Source of the DNA: Hysterangium stoloniferum
Taxonomy: Eukaryota > Basidiomycota > Agaricomycetes > Hysterangiales > Hysterangiaceae
Length of the DNA stretch: 64,000 nucleotides
NCBI GenBank assembly: GCA_015178975.1
Contig: WHVD01000057.1
Span: forward strand, 248,001 to 312,000
Direction: 5' to 3'
Part shown: positions 58,114 through 64,000 of the stretch, one piece after another
How the letters are laid out: each line of letters begins with the position of its first letter
How positions within the stretch are numbered: position 1 is the first letter of the stretch
Position numbers and translations under genes: made by a program
Notes under the pieces: generated by a model
What the model was told of the DNA's origin: nothing
Databases searched by the model: none
Seen by the model: the letters and a program-made list of their open reading frames with translations, nothing else

Positions 58114-60205
58114 TGATCATGTGGTTCTTTGTTCTCCCACCACATTCACCTTGACTATATAAAAACCCATATCCTATAGTGATAGAACCAATCTTCTCTT
58201 TGACCATTAATCCTTTCCCCACTCTTCCCTAGAGAACCTTGCATTCACCTTGTATCCTACTGATATTTAAAAATAAAGAAAACTTAGTCCTGTCCATGTT
58301 GACCGAGTGAGGCTGATACCGACAGCCTTACACTTATGGTGGATTTAAACCCCAATTTATGTCATTTCTCTGTTTAACTTAGACAACCAGGTTTTGGTGC
58401 AATGAGTGCCCTGCTCATAGCAACCCAATTTGCTCAGTTGAATCATTGGTTATTCTACTACTTCACCAGTCTTGAACTGTCAATAGTGAAGATAATTTGT
58501 TTGGGTGCAATCTTCAAGCTCAGACTCAAGATGGTATTTAACCTCTTCTCTTGATCAAGCTTGGATCATAACAGCTGGGAGTGGTCATTTTTTACTATAC
58601 AATTACATGTCCAATAACATATTACAAGCTCATTTGGTTTGGTGCAGTGGTTGGCTCACAAATGAGTTTGCAAGCTCAAATGGACTCCAATTGTGGGAAA
58701 TATGCTACAGGTCGAATTGTTGTGACATAATAACTCACTATATATATAGTATTAATATATATATATAAAGTTACAAGGTGATCAGTCAACATTTGAAACA
58801 GCCATGAGGTTCGCAATTTTCATGCAATATTTCCGGCACACGCCTCACGTAATGCAAACTGCTGTAAGAAGTTGCTGAGCTTGATCGAGATGGGGAGACA
58901 AGATCTAGATGATATTGGTCAAGGGTTTGTTCAATCCCTGGAATCTGGTGATTTCACTTGGAGAGCCATCATATTTATAAGATGCCAACTGAACTCCTCT
59001 GGCAAGCTAACAAAAGTGCTCCTGTAAAGATACCTTAAAAAAATGTTGATTCACAATTATATCCAAGGACTACGTGAGGCCCACATCGAAATAATTGATG
59101 GTTGATAAACACATGCAAAACATATCAGTTCATGAATATCCTCCTCCCTATCCACATTGCGGTGTCTAAGTCAGGACACATGCATATTGTAGAAATAGTC
59201 TAGATGATCGTGTATCAACAGACAGACCAGAGTAGAAAGCATAATCTCCCCGGAAATCACATGCATCAGGGATTTGGGAATGCCCACACCCATTATGTAG
59301 ACTCCCTAGACTCCCTAACTCCCTGGATCTATAGTAAGCCTTTATACCGAGTAGTAAATAGGGATCTCGCGAAAGTAGTGTGTCTAGCCGTGTCTAGCCG
59401 AGCTAGCTCTCCTAGATGGCTCCAGACAATATAGACGGCATACTTACTAATCTTCCCACTTTCCTGATGTGCCCTCGTATCTTTTTTCTGATAGAAGGCC
59501 TCGCGCCGTTTCTTGCCAGGGTTCGCTATTTATTTTGCAAAGCATCATTTCCAGAGTCCTTTGACAATCCAAGAATGTTGGTACCATGAAGGAGTGCAGT
59601 GATGTCGTGCAAATCAGATAGATTCAACTGAAAAACAAGTAATTAAAATGAATAAATAAATCAAGCCGATTAATACATCTGTGCCTGCATAACGACGTAG
59701 TGTACTCATGGCATGATTCTCTCTGGGCATCTACAGCCAGAATCAGTCTGTTGTGAAGGCCTGCTAACTACAGGAAATATGGTTGACTTGAGAATGAGTG
59801 ACTTGGAGGTCTGAAGTCGCTTAGATTGTGCATCCCAGCCGTTGCCATGTATAAAGAATCAAATTGAGGCGCTGTTCTTGAGAGAAATATTATAATATGA
59901 GGCTCATATCCAGCATATATTTATAGGCCCATCCAATTCTTTCACTGTCGAGACCTCAGCCAAAAAGCCACGTCTCTCTATGGCAATATAGAAGTGCTTC
60001 CAGGCTTCGATAATCAAAGGCCCATTCAATTAACGGGTGGATGGAGGTATGATTGTCGCCCCCTCATTGATGTCTATTAGGGTTCGTGGTAACCACAGTG
60101 CTTGTGTATTATATACATGACTATCTACAAATACCAACCTAGTGATATAACAAAGTAATCAATCATTTGCGTTTAAAACTATTTCAATTTGAAGAGTAAC
60201 GGTCG
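58114..60205. other. Repeat-like DNA then intergenic, no gene recognised
   Basis: The left part has LTR-like marks (CTATATAAAAACC at about 58157, AATAAAG at about 58272) but no confirmed ends. An AT dinucleotide-rich run lies at about 58738-58768. A reading at 58505-58768 is unassigned. The remainder to 60.2 kb shows nothing I can name. Confidence 0.45.
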
Positions 60206-61707
60206 TTAATGACTGAAGTAATGGATTAATGGGGTCAATAAGTGCGACAACACTGGAAAAATGAACATTTTCATTGGACTGATTGCTTGAGGGATGATCA
60301 CCGAACTTCCAAAGCCGCCGCGTAGATGCCACGAGTCATCTACAAAAGAACTGTTAGTATTAATATACTAAATGAATTGGACAAAATATAGCCATACATA
60401 TATTCTCGCGGAGAGCACCCATTACAAGATGCATCCATAAGAAACCAGGCCAACCGGCAACTCGTTGACCAGTTACCCTTTTCCAAACGCGCTCAAGAAA
60501 TATGCAACACGCATGTTGCATGAAGAAAGCAGGTGCACGCCAGTCAAAACCTAACCCTAGTAAATAAAACGGCATTTCGTGGTACAAGGCAGAACCGAAG
60601 AATGTGCCAAACAGCAGACCGGTGCCTCCACCAAGACCTATTTTTTCGCCAATCCACTGCCCAGGAAGCCCTCCGCAGACGAAGAAGGTTCGGCGTAATG
60701 TTTGGTGCCATCCAATCGCCCAGAAATTGATATCAGAGTCTTGCTGGAAAGGTCGGTCAAATATCGGGGGCCAGACCTTGGGTGATTGTCCCAGCACAAG
60801 CACACCAGTGAAGGTGAAGAAATCATAAAAGGTCTGGAAAAGTTGACGCTGCATTATCCCACTTGAATAATGTAACACACTGGATAGGATATAGCGTGTC
60901 GGCCAGGGTAACGAAGCGACGAATATGGTGCCACCTGTCTCGTTTTGGAAAGGGGGAAAGAGTTTCCATGCGGAATCGATGAAGTCGATGATGAGGAGAC
61001 CATTGACCAAATTCCGAAACGTTTCTCGTAGGAAGGCGGCTCTTTCCAGCGACCGTGTCTCCCGTGGCACTGTGACATCTTGACCCCAATCATATTCGAG
61101 TCCCCGTGACGATACCATGACATTAAAACTTTCCCGTACATCATATATAAAGCTAGTACCCTCTAGCTCTTCCTTCTCGGGCGGGGAGCCGACGTCAGTC
61201 AGTTTGCGGCAGTCCTTCTTCTTGTGATCGAAATTTACGACTCTTTTCATGGCATCCGGGCGGATGGCAAAATCCACGGCCTTGAACATGCCAACCAGGC
61301 AAAAGAAAGCTAAAACAGAACCATCATTAGAATACTCCTACGTCGTCCAATAAAAAAAACGAGAAAGACCTTTTAGAAGATTATAAAACGTGTAACGTGG
61401 CTCCCACACGTAGCCAAATGCCATCAGAAGGGAACAATAAATTGGTACAGGAACGAACAGTAGTCGAAACAAATGCGTCCCAGGCTTTCGAACTAGATAT
61501 GCCATATAGAATATACACAATATGGGGATGGGCGTCCACCACAGAAAATTGTATCTATCAATAAGTATTTGCTCTCCAGGCTTTGGAAGTGCATGCCGAA
61601 AAAGTTTTTCGACTACAGAAAGACCTCTCTCGGATCTGAATAGTTATATTAGTGGGATAGGCAAGCAGGGGGCCTGTACGGAGTTACCCTCGTTGAAATA
61701 TTTTCAT
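60206..61707 (-). CDS. Wax-synthase-like MBOAT acyltransferase
   Basis: Four exons join in phase to 443 residues: 61707-61688, 61635-61370, 61309-60398, 60339-60206. The first exon is 20 nt (MKIFQR). Membrane helices include FLWWTPIPILCIFYMAYLV and LFRLLFVPVPIYCSLLMAFG. The wax synthase domain (PF13813 type) carries INFWAIGWHQTLRRTFF and the His of GSALYHEMPFYLLGLG, the expected catalytic His. The end reads ENIYDSWHLRGGFGSS. In fungi such integral membrane enzymes move acyl groups to alcohols, including acetylation of terpenoids. No terpene-type core gene is next to it, so the substrate cannot be guessed. A relic of the same family lies at 764-896. Confidence 0.85.
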
Positions 61708-63175
61708 GATTATCGCACTGACACTGCCACAAAGTTATCGATTTCCGTTGCCACGTTGGGAGACGAATGTGAGGCCCGAGAAGACGAGGGGATATAATGT
61801 TACGAGCTCCTTTTAAATTGGAGTACAAGCCTCATGACCAGACACTTCTATCATGATGTGTTACTTTTAGGCGGAAATTTTCGGTCAGCGTCGGTCGAGA
61901 CTTCTAAAGTGGTATGCGACCAATTGAGACGCGAGGAAATTAGGGTAGGTGAAGGACAGGTATATAAATTGAATTAACCAAGAGGTTCCATTGACAGCTG
62001 CTACCAGACATAAATTGGCCACTTCCCCTACCCTGACTCCAGAGTTAAAGTAATCCCTGTAGATGAGAACCCCGATTGGTTGCCTTTCTCACACCAGCAA
62101 GGTATTGAACCGGGGCAGTGGCCTCCGGAGAAGAACAACAAACACCCACACCTGGTACAATCCTAACGTTGGCGCTCTCTAAACACAATGCACCTGACAT
62201 CGGCTATTGTCGATTGTATGTAGTCACGGCGTGAGTATGAGAATAGAAGTGTAAAGATAAAGGAGTAGCCAACTATTAAACCAGCCTTAGCTGGGACCGT
62301 CAGGTGAACAACTAAGTCATCTACGCATATTAAACTACGGTGTGTATTAGCGTAGGTAAATTATGGGTGATGAGGTACTGCTACTTACTTCGCCAGATTT
62401 ACTTACGTCTTAGTAGGTGAACAACTAAGGCGATGAACTTAGGATATAATATATAACCTCGGTTAGTCATACCCGGGTCGCGTGCTCCCCCTGCATGTAC
62501 GGTCGGCTTCGGTCATTACAACAAGAAGTGTGCTAAACGAACTTGTTGAAATAGACTCGTGCGCCCAAGCTTAAGTTAAACTTACACAACGACACTAAAC
62601 AACACCGTCCCATCCCGTATCAAGCTTATATGACAGTACCCAGCCATACCGTACCTTAGAACACACGTATTACCATCTCAGCCGCACGTTAACCGAAGAG
62701 TATTTAACTACGACAGTTACACACCCATTCCTCAGTCGAATCACCCTTACGTGTCGACTGAGTATATTTGTTATAGAACTTTACAACTGAAGAGTTTGCA
62801 TATTTTTTCAACGAGAGCTAAGCTTTCAGTGAGAGCCATTGTTTCACCAACTTGAGTGTGGATGATAGATTTCTAATCTTCTCCAAACCTTGAACGGTGG
62901 GATGTCACACTGCCATTATCCACAAGCCGATTGCAAATACTTACATACAAAATTATTAAATTGATACTAGACTTCTCCTATTCATTTGACTAGATTGTTA
63001 ATCGTTGATCTTGTCACCGATAGGTAACAAGGGAGATTTACGTACTGGGTAGCTGGGGTCCGACAGTTCGGCACGGACAGCCGTGGGTCAGCTTTGCTCT
63101 ATTCTGACAAATTGCATCTAGTAGGCGATTAGAAAGCTCAGCCGATGCCATATAATAAGGAAAGACATCACTTGA
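61708..63175. other. Divergent intergenic region, MBOAT and MFS genes
   Basis: About 1.5 kb. The 14-mer AGGTGAACAACTAA occurs at about 62302 and 62415. No gene is supported; it should hold both promoters. Confidence 0.5.
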
Positions 63176-63990
63176 ATGACACACACAGCTCTGATGGCAA
63201 CTACAACCACCGCAGTAGTAACTGACGCAGAGTCCATACGTCTTTCGAATTTTAGGGTGGGACTTGGAAGCCATCGTGCAATATCCAAGAATAATGAAGA
63301 AAATAGTGGCATAATACAACAATCAAATGCGTCTGCAGGGTTTGACAATGTTTCTGAAGCTATCCCTGACACCCCCTCTAACCCTACCAAGAAAAATTCG
63401 AGAGGGCACATCCAGTTTGCTGCTTTATGCTTTTGCCTATTTTTAGCTGGGTGGAATGATGGTATATTCTTAACATAATTTTATTGCCCGTTGATATTTA
63501 TGATGGAATCAATAGGCACCACAGGACCACTTTTGCCAAGGATACAAAAAAACTACCATGTGCGTTTCGCTTGCTTGGTACCTTCACTTTATCTGAGTTT
63601 AACCAGGTCAATTTTGCCGTTGTGTCGCTTCTTTTTGTCTGTGCTTGCATCGTGAGTGATACAGGTCTTTTTTTATCTCTTTGCTTAAATAGTGGCTAGG
63701 GATTCATTATAGGCGGTCTTTCAAATGTATTTTTTACGGAGCGGCTGGGGTTTGGAAAGGTAAATAATACCCGTATCATAGTCATCTAGCCCAACTAACA
63801 TGTCTCAATTTTTTGGTGATACAGACTATCGTACTGGGTACTTCATGAAACTGCGCCATGGGCAACTGACACAACGCTTCCTGCAGGTGCACTTTCTCAA
63901 GTTATTGGTTATGTGCTTATGGTACCTGCACCGCCTTTCCCTGTACTTGTGATTGGATATATTGTCAACGGATTTGGAATTGCGTTGCAG
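63176..63990 (+). CDS. MFS transporter, 5' part (continues past the window)
   Basis: Six exons within the window join in phase: 63176-63461, 63516-63559, 63607-63651, 63700-63759, 63825-63837, 63887-63990; a GTATGT donor follows at 63991. Start MTHTALMATTTTAVV, or Met7 at 63194. After about 75 soluble residues come helix 1 (HIQFAALCFCLFLAGWNDG), TTGPLLPRIQKNYH, helix 2 (VNFAVVSLLFVCACIGFIIG), the loop TERLGFGKT, helix 3 (IVLGALSQVIGYVLMV) and helix 4 (FPVLVIGYIVNGFGIALQ). This is the first third of a fungal MFS permease of the fucose-permease/Bsc6-like type. Exon 5 is 13 nt. Substrate unknown. Confidence 0.82.
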
Positions 63991-64000
63991 GTATGTTGTC

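Noticed and set aside
58505-58768. Short reading that might be a retrotransposon fragment
   Set aside because: No zinc knuckle, protease, integrase or reverse transcriptase motif is visible.

Overview
The window comes from a basidiomycete fungus, most likely an Agaricomycete (mushroom). The genes are dense on both strands, are cut by many introns of about 45-65 bp with GT-AG ends, include very small exons, and encode fungal-type families. No species can be named from the sequence.

Layout. (1) Bases 1 to about 20.6 kb are ordinary gene-rich DNA: a relic of a wax-synthase-like gene, a WD-repeat/DUF2415 gene (+), a tandem Myb/SANT-like gene (-), a ZNG1-type COG0523 zinc-chaperone GTPase (-) sharing a 276-bp divergent promoter with the electron-transfer flavoprotein beta subunit (+), a large RING-H2 protein (-), the MYG1 exonuclease (-) and a cytochrome P450 (+). 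(2) About 20.4-30.1 kb is a tandem segmental duplication. Each unit carries the tail of the P450 gene, a USB1 U6-snRNA phosphodiesterase gene and a multi-pass membrane-protein gene. Unit 1 has intact genes; both gene copies in unit 2 are broken. (3) About 30.1-58.1 kb is a nested block of transposable elements. An old Ty3/gypsy chromovirus relic (31.07-54.15 kb) has been split by a Tc1/mariner element (itself split by a solo LTR), by solo LTRs, and by an old copy of a second chromovirus family (36.02-52.26 kb). That copy in turn contains a young, nearly whole copy of the same family (36.997-44.716 kb) and a second Tc1-like element. Target-site duplications support most of these layers. (4) About 58-64 kb returns to host genes: an intact wax-synthase-like MBOAT acyltransferase (-) and the 5' half of an MFS transporter (+) running off the window.

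The most unusual feature is in the second chromovirus family. Between pol and the 3' LTR it carries a gene on the opposite strand, with its own TATA box and two spliceosomal introns, encoding a coiled coil, an acidic stretch and a Cys cluster with Zn(II)2Cys6 spacing. The cluster and the introns are kept in both the young and the old copy. The same family shows the sequence signature of Tf1-type self-priming: an 11-base complement between the primer-binding site and the predicted 5' end of the element RNA.

Gene models were spliced by eye from splice-site consensus, reading phase and family knowledge. Exon limits are predictions; no database search was run.
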